NCBI GenBank assembly: GCA_028285305.1
Contig: JANQPV010000056.1
Coordinates: 225,096-289,095, forward strand
Length of the DNA: 64,000 nt
Source: Alphaproteobacteria bacterium
GTDB lineage: Bacteria > Pseudomonadota > Alphaproteobacteria > SMXP01
Direction of reading: 5' to 3'
The position numbers were made by a program, and so were the translations under genes. The notes beneath the pieces are model-generated. The model did not search any database. It was not told the DNA's origin and saw only the letters and a list, made by a program, of their open reading frames with translations. How positions within the stretch are numbered: position 1 is the first letter of the stretch; every line of letters starts with the position of its first letter. Below are positions 28,834 to 39,416 of this stretch, piece by piece.

Positions 28834-30183
28834 ATGCCACGCTCGAAGCGGTACGCGGATGAAATATACTGGATGGCACTGAGTGGCCGCGCTACATTTT
28901 ACCCGATTCTCTCCCTTGAAGATCCGACGTTGTTGGACCTTCCGAGCACCTGGCCGTCACAAATGAAAACTGCATATCGATTCTTTCGAGCCCACCTCCT
29001 GCAAAGAATGATTAGGGGATCACAAATCCCATCCCCCAACACTCAGCGACCCGAGGTCGTGGGCCTTTTTTCCTCAACGTCGGGAATTGGCCAGTCGGCA
29101 AGACTCTGTGCCAACGCCCTATCAGAGGATGGCGTCCTTCACCGATATAGAGACGTGATGAAGACTTTCAGGAAGGAACCTGAGCTGCAATTTGACCTGC
29201 CTCAACCAGATGCTCCCCACACTCCAGACGTTTCCATCTATCACCTCAACCCCCCTATGCTTCCGCCTGCCATCCTGAGTGAAGGGATGACTGCGTTTTG
29301 TAGCAAATACAACATTGCGTACTGGGCATGGGAACTGGATATTCTGCCCCAAGAATGGCAGCGTGCCCTCAAATACATGAATGAGATATGGGTTCCGTCT
29401 CAGTTTACGGCAAATGTCATACGCAAGTATACGGGTAAGCCAGTCAGAGTCGTGCCTCATCCTGTCGACGTTACCGAAGTCCAACTCGGCGCACGGTCAA
29501 GCCTCGGCCTCGACAGTGACCATTTTGTTGTCTCCAGCATTTTTAGTTTCGGCTCCTCTTTCGGACGAAAAAACCCGATTGCCGTTGTACGTTCGTTCCT
29601 TTCTGCATTTCCAAGCGTGCCTGAAGCCCGGCTCGTGATCAAAGCCACGGAGGGTGAGGCCTATCGAGCAAATGTAGATGAACTCGAAGAGGTCATCGGA
29701 CACGACAATCGAGTGCTGATCGTCGACGAAGTATGGCCAATGAAGAAGGTGTATGGCTTGCTGGCAGAATCGGACGCTTACTTATCTCTCCATCGCGCCG
29801 AAGGATTTGGACTGACAATTGCCGAAGCACAACTCCTAGGGGTGCCTGTGGTAACCACAGATTGGTCAGGCACGAGAGACTTTGCCTTCGAAGATTCAAG
29901 CTACTTGGTGCCAATTCAGCTGACTGAAGTTAAGGATCCACATCCGGAGTATCGGTCCTTAGCAGGAGCAAAGTGGGCTGAACCTAACGTTCACGCCGCA
30001 TCCCGACATCTTCAAACCATCTATGAGGATCGCAACCAAGCAAAAGAAAAAGCCGAATCGGCAAAAAAAAGAACTCGAGACTATCTCGATGAAAGTACAT
30101 ACTCACGAACTCTGGCGTACCTTTCGCGCGACGCACATGAAGGCAGCGTACCGAACCAAAACTCCATTCCGCTCACTGCCTAA
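28834..30183 (+). CDS. Glycosyltransferase (GT4-like)
   Basis: EVVGLFSSTSGIGQSARLC, NEIWVPSQFTANVIRKYTGKPVRVVPHPVD, HRAEGFGLTIAEAQLLGVPVVTTDWSGTRDF; start may be internal. Confidence 0.87.
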   Translation: MPRSKRYADEIYWMALSGRATFYPILSLEDPTLLDLPSTWPSQMKTAYRFFRAHLLQRMIRGSQIPSPNTQRPEVVGLFSSTSGIGQSARLCANALSEDGVLHRYRDVMKTFRKEPELQFDLPQPDAPHTPDVSIYHLNPPMLPPAILSEGMTAFCSKYNIAYWAWELDILPQEWQRALKYMNEIWVPSQFTANVIRKYTGKPVRVVPHPVDVTEVQLGARSSLGLDSDHFVVSSIFSFGSSFGRKNPIAVVRSFLSAFPSVPEARLVIKATEGEAYRANVDELEEVIGHDNRVLIVDEVWPMKKVYGLLAESDAYLSLHRAEGFGLTIAEAQLLGVPVVTTDWSGTRDFAFEDSSYLVPIQLTEVKDPHPEYRSLAGAKWAEPNVHAASRHLQTIYEDRNQAKEKAESAKKRTRDYLDESTYSRTLAYLSRDAHEGSVPNQNSIPLTA

Positions 30184-30308
30184 TAGCAGACCTTCAGATA
30201 CTTCCTGAGCATACGCTATGTATTAGATCGTGACGTTCTAACCCCATCTTGGCGTGGGAAGTCCGCGAACTCTGCCCCTAAAGACAGTGCTTGCCATCTG
30301 ATAGAGCG

Positions 30309-31082
30309 TCAATTTTCATTCTGTATCAAGAATGTCGCAAATGTTTCTCGAGGCGAATACACGTAGTCTTTGGCAGGGACCTCGAACAATTTCTGAACGT
30401 TCATCAACCCAAATGGTTCCTTATCGAGAAAAACGCCTGAATGCTCGCAAACCCGAATATCATATCCACTTGGTTTGTCTTTGTTGAACGACTTCAGCAA
30501 GTTGGGATCCGGGAGGTGTTCCGTTACAATCACGTATTTGAACTTTCTAGTCTTCTGCAAAATCGACTGTATTTGGTCATTCGACAAATGCTGCAAGACT
30601 TGACGAACAAAGCAAAGATCTCCTTCGGGAAGTTCTTGCGTAATAGCGTCGACGCAAACGAAAGAGCATGTATCAGAGCCAAAAGCGTGGTTGAGGTGAT
30701 CAACGAGCGATGCAACAATATCTATCCCAATATATTTCGTGCCTTGATGCATGAGGCGACGACCAACGCGAAAATCGCCGCAGCCCAAATCAACTATAGT
30801 CTCAATTTGATCTTCTCGCTCTTTGATGAAGGCGAGCACAGTTTCGACATAGAATTCCGTTCCTTCCGAATCTGATCCCGGACCGGAATAAAACTCACCT
30901 TCCTCCCCGCCCCATACATTTCTGGAATAGATTCTTTCGAACCGCTCCGTCGTTGAAAGATTGGCATTCGCAAAACGTCGCAGGAGTCTGCCAGCGTTAT
31001 GCTTCATATCAAGCACCCGCGCAGCTAACTTGTTAATTGGCAACAGAAGTTCTTTTTTGGAAGAACCAGTAATTGTCGGCAT
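30309..31082 (-). CDS. Class I SAM-dependent methyltransferase
   Basis: IVDLGCGDFRVGRRLMHQGTKYIGIDIVASLV, LCFVRQVLQHLSNDQI. Confidence 0.82.
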   Translation of the reverse strand: MPTITGSSKKELLLPINKLAARVLDMKHNAGRLLRRFANANLSTTERFERIYSRNVWGGEEGEFYSGPGSDSEGTEFYVETVLAFIKEREDQIETIVDLGCGDFRVGRRLMHQGTKYIGIDIVASLVDHLNHAFGSDTCSFVCVDAITQELPEGDLCFVRQVLQHLSNDQIQSILQKTRKFKYVIVTEHLPDPNLLKSFNKDKPSGYDIRVCEHSGVFLDKEPFGLMNVQKLFEVPAKDYVYSPRETFATFLIQNEN

Positions 31083-31167
31083 AACGGCCTCACTACATTG
31101 GATGATTATTCAAACAGGACCACTTGGATTAAAATCACGCGATTCTGACAGGGATTCAATTCGAAAC

Positions 31168-32433
31168 TCACCGTGTGATGAGCTTGGCGCGCTCCTCGAG
31201 CGGACGGAGCTGACTTCTAATTTCTATGAAGAAACACACCCCCACCAAGAACCAGGCAAACGCCGCAGTTTTGATAGAGAAGAGCGAGTAGCTGACCATC
31301 ATCGTCAGCGCCAGGTATAATAACAGTCCGTGCACATATGTCCTTGACGGCGCAGACTGACCCGGTGCGGCAAGCGAAATCCAAATCCAAATCACCATAA
31401 GGCCGATTGCTGACTGTGTCAGCATGAGATAGGCAATCCCGGAATCGGCGGCCGGACCTCTCAAGGCATCATCGAGCCCCAGGTACGCAAGAAGCGAGAA
31501 ATCCGAAAATAGGGCGACGGTGTGCGCCATTCTCCCCGCAAAATTATCAGCTCCCGGCTCGAATCCGAACAAATGGACAACGAGAAATGTCCCTGCCAGA
31601 ACCATCGGCAAGTAGAGAACGTGGAAATACCGGGGCAAATACGCATACGCCCAAGACGTGGCCGCAATCAGGGCGCAGGTGACGGTGGCCAGACGCCCGT
31701 CTGACCCCACGAGAACGGCAAAGATGGAAACCCCGAAAAACAGCCGCATGCCCCATCTCATTCGCCCAAAGAACGCAGCAGCAAAGATCGTAATCAGGAT
31801 GGCCCAATTGCCCAGCGACACAGGTTCCAAAAAGATCGAAGACAGACGATGAACGTCGATCCCATTGAACCAAAACCGGTCGCCGGGCCGCGTTGCGCTC
31901 ACAAAAAGGTCCGAGTCTTCGTTCCAAAAGTTTTCTTCAGTGAAGTCACGCGTGTTCACATAATAGCTCTGCACGCCCAGAACATCGGCAAAGGCCGCCG
32001 GCGCCACAGCCTCTAAGAGCATCACGGCGACGACCAGCACCTGCAAACCCGCAACAAAACGCACAAGGATTTTGAAGTCCCGCAATTGTGATGCAACCGC
32101 GATGCCCAACATGACAAAAGTGGGGATCAGGATCACGTCCCGGAGGAGTTTTGGATCGAAAGACTGGCGGAAAACACCAAGACACAGCCCCAGAACGCAC
32201 ACAAACCAAAGCAGTCCCAACCAAGGGCCCATCTCCCTCCGCCAAAACAGCAAACTCGTACCCAATGCCATCCCAACCAGCACCACCTCGGCACCGACAA
32301 CATGGGCGCGCGTAACACCAAACAGGTTGGCGTTCAACAGAGACAAGACCGCGTTAAAGGACAAACACCCCGCGACGATGGCAAAGCCGAGACTGAGGGG
32401 ACCAACGCGAATGCGAGGACGCGCAGCGGGCAT
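31168..32433 (-). CDS. O-antigen ligase/Wzy-like polymerase membrane protein
   Basis: Multiple TM segments, large periplasmic loop, SIFLEPVSLGNWAILITIFAAAFF, VLVGSDGRLATVTC; start chosen at internal ATG 32433. Confidence 0.75.
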   Translation of the reverse strand: MPAARPRIRVGPLSLGFAIVAGCLSFNAVLSLLNANLFGVTRAHVVGAEVVLVGMALGTSLLFWRREMGPWLGLLWFVCVLGLCLGVFRQSFDPKLLRDVILIPTFVMLGIAVASQLRDFKILVRFVAGLQVLVVAVMLLEAVAPAAFADVLGVQSYYVNTRDFTEENFWNEDSDLFVSATRPGDRFWFNGIDVHRLSSIFLEPVSLGNWAILITIFAAAFFGRMRWGMRLFFGVSIFAVLVGSDGRLATVTCALIAATSWAYAYLPRYFHVLYLPMVLAGTFLVVHLFGFEPGADNFAGRMAHTVALFSDFSLLAYLGLDDALRGPAADSGIAYLMLTQSAIGLMVIWIWISLAAPGQSAPSRTYVHGLLLYLALTMMVSYSLFSIKTAAFAWFLVGVCFFIEIRSQLRPLEERAKLITR

Positions 32434-32464
32434 AGGACTGTAGTGTGACCGAACCCCAATCGTA

Positions 32465-33604
32465 TCAGGCAGCAAGGATCCTCCGCCTCCCGTCGGCCTC
32501 CCCCTCAGGACCAAGAGCCATCAAATAGACCCTCTCCACGTCTCGAGCATAGGACGGCCAATTGAACTTCTCAGCATACGCCTGAGCGCGGCTTTGCTCA
32601 TTTGATCTTTTGTCCGCCGTCAGGCACGCACGCCAATTAGCGAAACGCTCGGCCGCCTGATGAGGGTCAGCAAAGTCCAACAAGAGCCCAACCCCCGCTT
32701 CCCGCTGTAGGACCTCAAAAGAGTCATTTCTATGAACGATGGGCAGAAGACCCGCAGCCATACATTCAATCATGGTCATACCAAACCCTTCATAGGCTGA
32801 AGCCGACACAAAGAATCCGCACCGACGAAAAAGCCGGGTCAGCTCTCCATCATTCAAAAATCCGTAGACCGACACTTTGTCCTCAATGCCCAAACTTTGC
32901 GCATGTTCAATGAGTGCAGCCCGCGAAAGATCGAATTCCGGGCCCACGATGTGCAAGTGGCCAGCATCCCCTTTTTCGTTGAGCCTCGCATAAAAAGCCA
33001 ACAAACGCTCCAGGCACTTATTTTTGGACAAGCGGCCGAGATACAAAAGGTCGTCACCTGAACACCGTTCTGTCGTCACGGGCCGAACCGCATTTGGAAG
33101 CACGTTCACCCGATTGGTGATTTTTCGAAACAGCGCACCGTCGGCTTCGCTGCACGCGATAAAGCCGTCATAGCTGTGCGCAAAGAACCGCGTCAGTGAG
33201 TGAAAATAGGCGACTTTCAGGGGCTTTAGGTAGCGCGTGTGGAAGAACCCGCCATGGGTCGTGCAAACGAGCGGCTTGCGATGCACGCGCTTTGTTACCC
33301 CGCAATGATCGAAAAAATTATCAACACAATGAACATGTAACAAATCTGCCTCGCTGAATTTCACTCCGGAGAACTGCGCAAGAAAATAGCGTTGCCCCCC
33401 CGTAAAGGGAACGCGCCGCACATTTATCCCATCGATCATTTCGCTTTCGGAGAGCACATCCTTGCTCCCCCGAAACAGACGATTCAAAGTAACGACCTGC
33501 ACATCATATCCGAGACTTTTTTGCGCAGCAGCAAGAGACGCCACGTGCTGTTCCAGGCCGCCGACCGAAGGTGAGTATTGCCTGACGAGATGAGTGACGC
33601 GCAT
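32465..33604 (-). CDS. Glycosyltransferase family 4
   Basis: HLVRQYSPSVGGLEQHVASLAAAQKSLGYDVQVVTL, DLLYLGRLSKNKCLERLLAFY, SASAYEGFGMTMIECMAAGLLPIVHRND. Confidence 0.92.
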   Translation of the reverse strand: MRVTHLVRQYSPSVGGLEQHVASLAAAQKSLGYDVQVVTLNRLFRGSKDVLSESEMIDGINVRRVPFTGGQRYFLAQFSGVKFSEADLLHVHCVDNFFDHCGVTKRVHRKPLVCTTHGGFFHTRYLKPLKVAYFHSLTRFFAHSYDGFIACSEADGALFRKITNRVNVLPNAVRPVTTERCSGDDLLYLGRLSKNKCLERLLAFYARLNEKGDAGHLHIVGPEFDLSRAALIEHAQSLGIEDKVSVYGFLNDGELTRLFRRCGFFVSASAYEGFGMTMIECMAAGLLPIVHRNDSFEVLQREAGVGLLLDFADPHQAAERFANWRACLTADKRSNEQSRAQAYAEKFNWPSYARDVERVYLMALGPEGEADGRRRILAA

Positions 33605-33847
33605 ACAAAGCCCAGCTGGCTGGAAAGAGCTAAAGTCCGGTATCGCCCGGAGCGAGGAGCCGCTCTAACACGATTCGAGCGACACGTGCGTGACATCAGC
33701 AGTCAGATCTTATCACATTTTTTGCGAGCACAGATAACACAGGAAAGTCACAGGCAACCCGTCGCCAAAGCCAAGAATCAGATACTATCTTCGCACATGC
33801 GAAATACCGTACCCACCCTATTTCCCGATCGAACGGCTTGAGAGAGA

Positions 33848-36187
33848 ATGGAACGCCAAATTCCCAGCGATACATCTGTGCAAGGATCTTTTTTGCCATC
33901 GACGTTTACAAACGACATTACAGTCACGCATGATGCCTTGGACACAGGCACACAGACATTGGACCCTAGGCGTTTCTTGCCGGAGCTTCTTTCCGTCGCC
34001 GACGTGATTCTTCTTACCCTGTCGCTTTGGGCTGTCGCAAGTTTATGGCAGGTGTTCGACCCGCAATCAGCAAGGATCTTTGACCAGCACCTCGTGTTTG
34101 GCTTGGTAGTCAGCATTGCCTTTAGTCTCTTTGCATTCGAGAAGGGCCTCTACAATTTTCAGTCTGTACGCTGGCGTCTGTCGAACTTGACACGCTTGGG
34201 CGCCTTACTCGCGGCAACAGGAGCCGTCGTCATCGCGTTCCTCTTTGCCCTGGGAAAGGCCACGACATCGTCCCTTTGCGTGGTCGCCGCTGGATTGATC
34301 TTGGGGTTCTGTGCCATTTGCGGGATACGCCGGGCAACGGAACTGATGCTGCGTTCGCTGACCGGTCTTCAAGATGTGCTCACACCCCGGATTGCGATCG
34401 TGGGTCCGGCGCATAAAGCACAGGCCTTACGGGACCTTATCGAGACCTACAGAGACGAGGGAGATCTCTACCGTATCGTTGGCGTTTTTTCTGACCCGAT
34501 TCATTCAGAGTCACGCGAAGAGGCGAGCAAGGCCACAGGATCCCTGGATAACTTGATCCAGTATGCATTCCGCCATCGACTAGACGAAATCATTATTGTG
34601 CAACCATCTGCATACGGCCTTTCACTGCAAGAAGTGAAACATCGTCTCGCCTGTTTGCCGGTGCCGATACGGCTCTGCCCGGAGGGAACGGAGTTTCGGC
34701 TGCGCCCGACGGACTCCGACTACTCGTCCGAATTGGGTCTCATCACTCTGAGCAGGCGTCCGATCGATGGACTGTCCGGTCTCGTCAAGGATATCTTCGA
34801 TCGCATCTGCGCCCTTGGCCTTTTGCTCCTGACTGGCCCTTTGCTTCTCATGGTCGCCATAGCGATCAAACTCGAGTCTCCGGGACCGGTTTTCTTCCGT
34901 CAGAGGCGCCACGGGTTCAACCATCGGGTCTTCCAGATTTGGAAGTTTCGCACAATGTCATGTCTGGAGGATGGCCCGAACGTCAAACAAGCGTCCGAGG
35001 ACGGCGATGAACGCATAACAAAGCTGGGGGCATTTCTTCGAAAGACAAGCATCGACGAACTCCCTCAATTGTTCAATGTGCTGATCGGGGACATGTCCGT
35101 CGTTGGCCCGCGTCCCCACGCCTTGTCTCACAACGATCACTATTGCCGTCACATCGGCAACTATGCCTGCCGGCACACGGTTAAACCCGGAATGACCGGC
35201 CTGGCGCAAGTCGAAGGCTGGCGAGGTGAAACCAAGGACGTGTCCAAAATGGGCCGCCGCGTGTATTACGATCTGAAGTACATCGATCGCTGGTCACTCG
35301 CTCTTGATCTACAGATTTTGCTTCGAACGTTCGGCATTTTGGTGACGTCTCCCAAAGCCCAAGACCAAGACAAGACACCTTCTCTTTCGGCACTTCTGGA
35401 CTCGGTCTACGAAGCACACGGAGCAGACGCCCAAAAAGAACTCTTTCGCAAAATTGAATTCCATGAGAAGCCACTTACGCTGGCCTTTCTCAACGCACAC
35501 GGATTCAACCTTGCCTGGAAGGATGAAAAGTTTCGCAACGCTTTGCTGGGGTCTGATTATTTGATGCGCGACGGCATCGGAATGAAGATTGCCGATCTCC
35601 TTTTGGGCAAAAAGCCGGGCCTGAATATGAACGGTTCGGATCTCATTCCCGATCTGCTGAAGCAATTTCGAGGGCGACGCGTGGCCATATTGGGGACGGA
35701 AGATCCTTGGCTCAGCGAGGCTGTCGACAAACTAACGACGGACGGGATCAACGTGGTTTGGACCCATCATGGCTTTGAACCTCTGAGCTTTTATGTCGAA
35801 GAGGTAAAGTCCAGGGATTTAGAAGTCATCATCTTGGCCATGGGCATGCCCAAGCAAGAACTTGTCGCCCAGGCTCTTCTTCGCAGTATCCAGTCGCCTT
35901 CAATAATCGTTAGCGGCGGATTTGTTATCGACTTCATCGCGGGGCGAAAACCCCGTGCACCCGTGATGCTGCAACGAATGGGGATGGAATGGCTCTTCCG
36001 CCTCGTGCACGAACCCCAGCGTTTGTTCCGCCGATATGTTATCGGAAATCCGCTGTTCTTATGGCGTGTCTGTTATCTAGCTTTCCAAAGTGCGCGTCAC
36101 CGCGAGGCGCAGCAGGCAGAACAACTGCTGATCAAAGCCCCGGCCCTCGAACGAAGCTCCACCTCGATTGCCATAGCCGCAGAGTAG
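33848..36187 (+). CDS. Bifunctional polyprenyl glycosylphosphotransferase (WcaJ/GumD-like) fused to WecG/TagA/CpsF (GT26) domain
   Basis: N-terminal TM helices; SPGPVFFRQRRHGFNHRVFQIWKFRTM, DELPQLFNVLIGDMSVVGPRPHA, VKPGMTGLAQVEGWRGET; then LLGSDYLMRDGIGMKIADLLLG...LNMNGSDLIPDLL...VAILGTEDPWLSEAVDKL...VIILAMGMPKQELVA. Confidence 0.92.
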   Translation: MERQIPSDTSVQGSFLPSTFTNDITVTHDALDTGTQTLDPRRFLPELLSVADVILLTLSLWAVASLWQVFDPQSARIFDQHLVFGLVVSIAFSLFAFEKGLYNFQSVRWRLSNLTRLGALLAATGAVVIAFLFALGKATTSSLCVVAAGLILGFCAICGIRRATELMLRSLTGLQDVLTPRIAIVGPAHKAQALRDLIETYRDEGDLYRIVGVFSDPIHSESREEASKATGSLDNLIQYAFRHRLDEIIIVQPSAYGLSLQEVKHRLACLPVPIRLCPEGTEFRLRPTDSDYSSELGLITLSRRPIDGLSGLVKDIFDRICALGLLLLTGPLLLMVAIAIKLESPGPVFFRQRRHGFNHRVFQIWKFRTMSCLEDGPNVKQASEDGDERITKLGAFLRKTSIDELPQLFNVLIGDMSVVGPRPHALSHNDHYCRHIGNYACRHTVKPGMTGLAQVEGWRGETKDVSKMGRRVYYDLKYIDRWSLALDLQILLRTFGILVTSPKAQDQDKTPSLSALLDSVYEAHGADAQKELFRKIEFHEKPLTLAFLNAHGFNLAWKDEKFRNALLGSDYLMRDGIGMKIADLLLGKKPGLNMNGSDLIPDLLKQFRGRRVAILGTEDPWLSEAVDKLTTDGINVVWTHHGFEPLSFYVEEVKSRDLEVIILAMGMPKQELVAQALLRSIQSPSIIVSGGFVIDFIAGRKPRAPVMLQRMGMEWLFRLVHEPQRLFRRYVIGNPLFLWRVCYLAFQSARHREAQQAEQLLIKAPALERSSTSIAIAAE

Positions 36188-36226
36188 ATCAAGCGCCTCA
36201 AAATCAGAGAATTCAAGTGAGAAGAC

Positions 36227-36313
36227 TGGTGCGGCCGAGAAGACTCGAACTTCCACCCGTGTTACCGGACAGCGACCTCAACGCTGCGCGTCTACCAATT
36301 CCGCCACGGCCGC
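36227..36313 (-). tRNA. tRNA-Leu (anticodon GAG)
   Basis: Reverse complement GCGGCCGTGGCGGAATTGGTAGACGCGCAGCGTTGAGGTCGCTGTCCGGTAACACGGGTGGAAGTTCGAGTCTTCTCGGCCGCACCA; 7-bp acceptor stem, long variable arm, loop TTGAGGT, encoded CCA. Confidence 0.97.
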
Positions 36314-36391
36314 ACTTAAAGAATGAGGGCGAGGACTTAGCAGAAGTGAGGCCCGATGTGAAGCGAACTCTCACCGGCCGGCATCACAAAG

Positions 36392-36628
36392 TCATTCCAG
36401 TTTGCCCTTAATGGTATCGGTGATGGACACCGCGATGCGGTCGCCTTGGAGAATGATCTCGCCTTTCGCGATCGGCTCTTCATTGGCAAAGATTTGCACT
36501 TCATCGTTCATATGGGCATCAAGTTCAACCACCGCCCCGCGCCCCATACGCAACAATTGATGAATGGGAACGGTGGATTGACCGATAACCACCGTTAGTT
36601 CTACTTTGACTGCATCAATGGCGTTCAT
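36392..36628 (-). CDS. FliN-like (FliM/FliN C-terminal, SpoA-type) protein, orphan
   Basis: VKVELTVVIGQSTVPIHQLLRMGRGAVVELDAHMNDEVQIFANEEPIAKGEIILQGDRIAVSITDTI. Confidence 0.85.
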   Translation of the reverse strand: MNAIDAVKVELTVVIGQSTVPIHQLLRMGRGAVVELDAHMNDEVQIFANEEPIAKGEIILQGDRIAVSITDTIKGKLE

Positions 36629-36678
36629 ATCTGCCCATAAGATAAAATCTAAACCATTCGTTTATTACGTTCTCACTT

Positions 36679-37404
36679 TTGACTTTCGGAATGTTTAAGA
36701 GCCTTCAAAATACACCCGTTGAATGGTTGGTCACGAAAGACCAAGTGGACTATCCAGATGCGGTCTCGGTGATGGAACAGCGGGTAGAACGGATTCAGTC
36801 TGGAGAAGCGGCCGAGCTCGTGTGGCTCCTAGAGCATCCTCCCCTCTATACGGCCGGAACGAGTGCAAAGAAGACGGACCTGTTACAACCGGACCGATTT
36901 CCCGTTCATACGACCGGGCGCGGCGGCCAGTATACCTATCACGGTCCCGGTCAACGGGTCGCCTATGTCATGTTGGACTTGAAACAGCGACGACGAGATG
37001 TTCGGCTTTTCGTCACCGCACTAGAGGCATGGATTACGAACACCCTCAAAACTCTGGATATCCGGTCTCACACTTATTCCGGCCGCGTCGGAGTTTGGGT
37101 CGCGTCCGATTCGGGCGCCCGTCGTTCGGAAGAGAAAATCGCTGCCATTGGTGTTCGTCTGCGCAAATGGGTTTCGTTTCACGGCGTGAGTATCAACGTT
37201 CGCCCAAACCTTGAGCACTTTTCCGGAATTGTGCCCTGCGGTCTCTCCGGCTACGGAGTAACAAGTCTCGAGAAACTGGGCAAGGCCCTGCCCCAAGAAA
37301 GATTTGACGAATTACTGCAAGCCGAGTTCGAAAAAGTCTTCGGTGCAACCGTCGACGCGGAAATTGAACTGCCGCGCTTTGGCCAGCTTACTCAAACTCC
37401 ATAA
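36679..37404 (+). CDS. lipB: Octanoyltransferase LipB
   Basis: [84 protein letters not shown]. Confidence 0.96.
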   Translation: MTFGMFKSLQNTPVEWLVTKDQVDYPDAVSVMEQRVERIQSGEAAELVWLLEHPPLYTAGTSAKKTDLLQPDRFPVHTTGRGGQYTYHGPGQRVAYVMLDLKQRRRDVRLFVTALEAWITNTLKTLDIRSHTYSGRVGVWVASDSGARRSEEKIAAIGVRLRKWVSFHGVSINVRPNLEHFSGIVPCGLSGYGVTSLEKLGKALPQERFDELLQAEFEKVFGATVDAEIELPRFGQLTQTP

Positions 37405-39400
37405 TCACTTCATCGACTGCCAAACTGTCACCGGCCTTCGCCAAGATCTTGCTTACAACGGCATCACGTTCTGCGGACAGCACATTTTCCATCTTCATGG
37501 CTTCCACGACCGCAAGGGCTTCGCCCGCCTTCACTTCCTGTCCTTCTTCCACATTGATGGAAACAACAAGACCCGGCATAGGGCACATCAAGAATTTGGA
37601 CGTATCGGCTGCAACCTTTTCAGGCATAAAGACAGACAAATCCGCCGCCCGAGGTGTCCGGACGTAGAAGTCGTTCTTGGTGCCTCGGTATGAAAGCGTA
37701 CGCGCCTCCATATGGCGATCCGACTGAACCAGAACGTCAGTCCCATTTACACGCGCCTCGATCGTTGCATCTCCAGGACTCCATGCGCTCTCGATCGTAT
37801 ATTGATTGGCACTATCGATATCTTCGGCAATTGAAACTGTCGCTCCATTCTCCTCAAGAGCAACAATCGCAATAACCTTCTGTACACCGACAGAAACGGC
37901 CCATTCAAAGGATTTTTCCGCTTCGCGTTCAAAGGCTTGGCCCTCCACAGCAAACCGCCGGGCCACATCCTTGCTGTGCATAAACGCCGCAATCGCGCTA
38001 AGCCACAACCGATCGCTCTCTTTCAACTCGGCCCCGGAGAACCCGTCAGGAAACTCTTCTGCGATGTAGTTTGTCGTCAAGCGGCCGTCGCGAAACCGAT
38101 CCTGCATCATAACGGCGGCTAAAAATGCGACATTGTGCTGGATCCCGCGAATTCGAAATCCATCCAAAGCGTCGGCCATATGATCAATGGCCAGCTCGCG
38201 CGTTGGGGCGTGAGTGCATAATTTCGCAATCATCGGATCGTAATAAAGAGAAATCTCGCCGCCCTCATATACGCCCGTATCGTTTCTGACCGTCAGTCCG
38301 CCTTTGACTTCTTCCTCCGGCGGACGGTACTCAACCAGACGGCCGATTGACGGCAAAAAGTTTCGAAAGGGGTCCTCCGCATAAATGCGGCTCTCAATCG
38401 CCCAACCGTCCAGTTTGATGTCGTCCTGCGTGAGTTTCAGTTTTTCGCCGGCAGCCACACGGATCATCTGTTCGACGAGATCAATACCCGTGATAAGCTC
38501 CGTAACGGGATGTTCCACCTGAAGGCGGGTATTCATCTCCAAAAAATAGAAATTCCGCTCTTTATCGACAATGAACTCCACGGTTCCAGCAGATTCGTAT
38601 TGAACCGCTTTGGCCAGCGCCACTGCCTGCTCACCCATTGCCCGCCGCGTCTCTGGGTCCAAAAAGGGGCTGGGTGCTTCTTCGATCACTTTTTGATTAC
38701 GGCGCTGAATGGAGCACTCACGCTCACCCAAGTAGATTGTATTGCCAGACTTATCGGCAAGAACTTGAATCTCGATATGGCGGGGTTCGGTGATGAACTT
38801 CTCAATGAACACCCGGTCATCCCCAAACGATGACCGGGCCTCGTTCATTGACGACTCAAATCCTTGGGCGACCTCATCCTCGCTCCAAGCAATCCGCATA
38901 CCTTTGCCGCCGCCACCCGCAGACGCCTTGATCATCACTGGATAGCCGATGTCTGAGGCGATCTTTATGGCTTCGTCAGTCGATCCGATTACACCCAAAT
39001 ATCCGGGGACGGTGCTGACTTGTGCTTCGTTTGCGAATTTTTTCGATTCGATCTTGTCGCCCATGATACTGATCGCATCGATATTTGGTCCAATGAAGCG
39101 AATGCCCGCCCGATCAAGGGCTTTGGCAAATTCGGCGTTCTCGGAAAGAAATCCATACCCCGGATGAATCGCTTCGGCGCCCGTCTTCTTGGCCGCATCG
39201 ATAATTTTGTCGATGACCAGATACGATTCGGCGGCGGGTGCAGGCCCGATGAGTACAGCTTCATCTGCCATTTCCACGTGCAAAGCATCTGCATCCGCCT
39301 CAGAATAGACCGCCACGGTCGAGATACCCATTTTACGGGCGGTTTTTATAACGCGGCAAGCGATCTCACCGCGATTAGCAATCAGTATTTTGGAGAACAT
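37388..39400 (-). CDS. pccA: Propionyl-CoA carboxylase biotin-containing alpha subunit
   Basis: ATG at 39400: [69 protein letters not shown]; biotin motif [11 protein letters not shown]. Confidence 0.93.
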   Translation of the reverse strand: MFSKILIANRGEIACRVIKTARKMGISTVAVYSEADADALHVEMADEAVLIGPAPAAESYLVIDKIIDAAKKTGAEAIHPGYGFLSENAEFAKALDRAGIRFIGPNIDAISIMGDKIESKKFANEAQVSTVPGYLGVIGSTDEAIKIASDIGYPVMIKASAGGGGKGMRIAWSEDEVAQGFESSMNEARSSFGDDRVFIEKFITEPRHIEIQVLADKSGNTIYLGERECSIQRRNQKVIEEAPSPFLDPETRRAMGEQAVALAKAVQYESAGTVEFIVDKERNFYFLEMNTRLQVEHPVTELITGIDLVEQMIRVAAGEKLKLTQDDIKLDGWAIESRIYAEDPFRNFLPSIGRLVEYRPPEEEVKGGLTVRNDTGVYEGGEISLYYDPMIAKLCTHAPTRELAIDHMADALDGFRIRGIQHNVAFLAAVMMQDRFRDGRLTTNYIAEEFPDGFSGAELKESDRLWLSAIAAFMHSKDVARRFAVEGQAFEREAEKSFEWAVSVGVQKVIAIVALEENGATVSIAEDIDSANQYTIESAWSPGDATIEARVNGTDVLVQSDRHMEARTLSYRGTKNDFYVRTPRAADLSVFMPEKVAADTSKFLMCPMPGLVVSINVEEGQEVKAGEALAVVEAMKMENVLSAERDAVVSKILAKAGDSLAVDEVIMEFE

Positions 39401-39416
39401 CGATCCGCTCTCGTCC

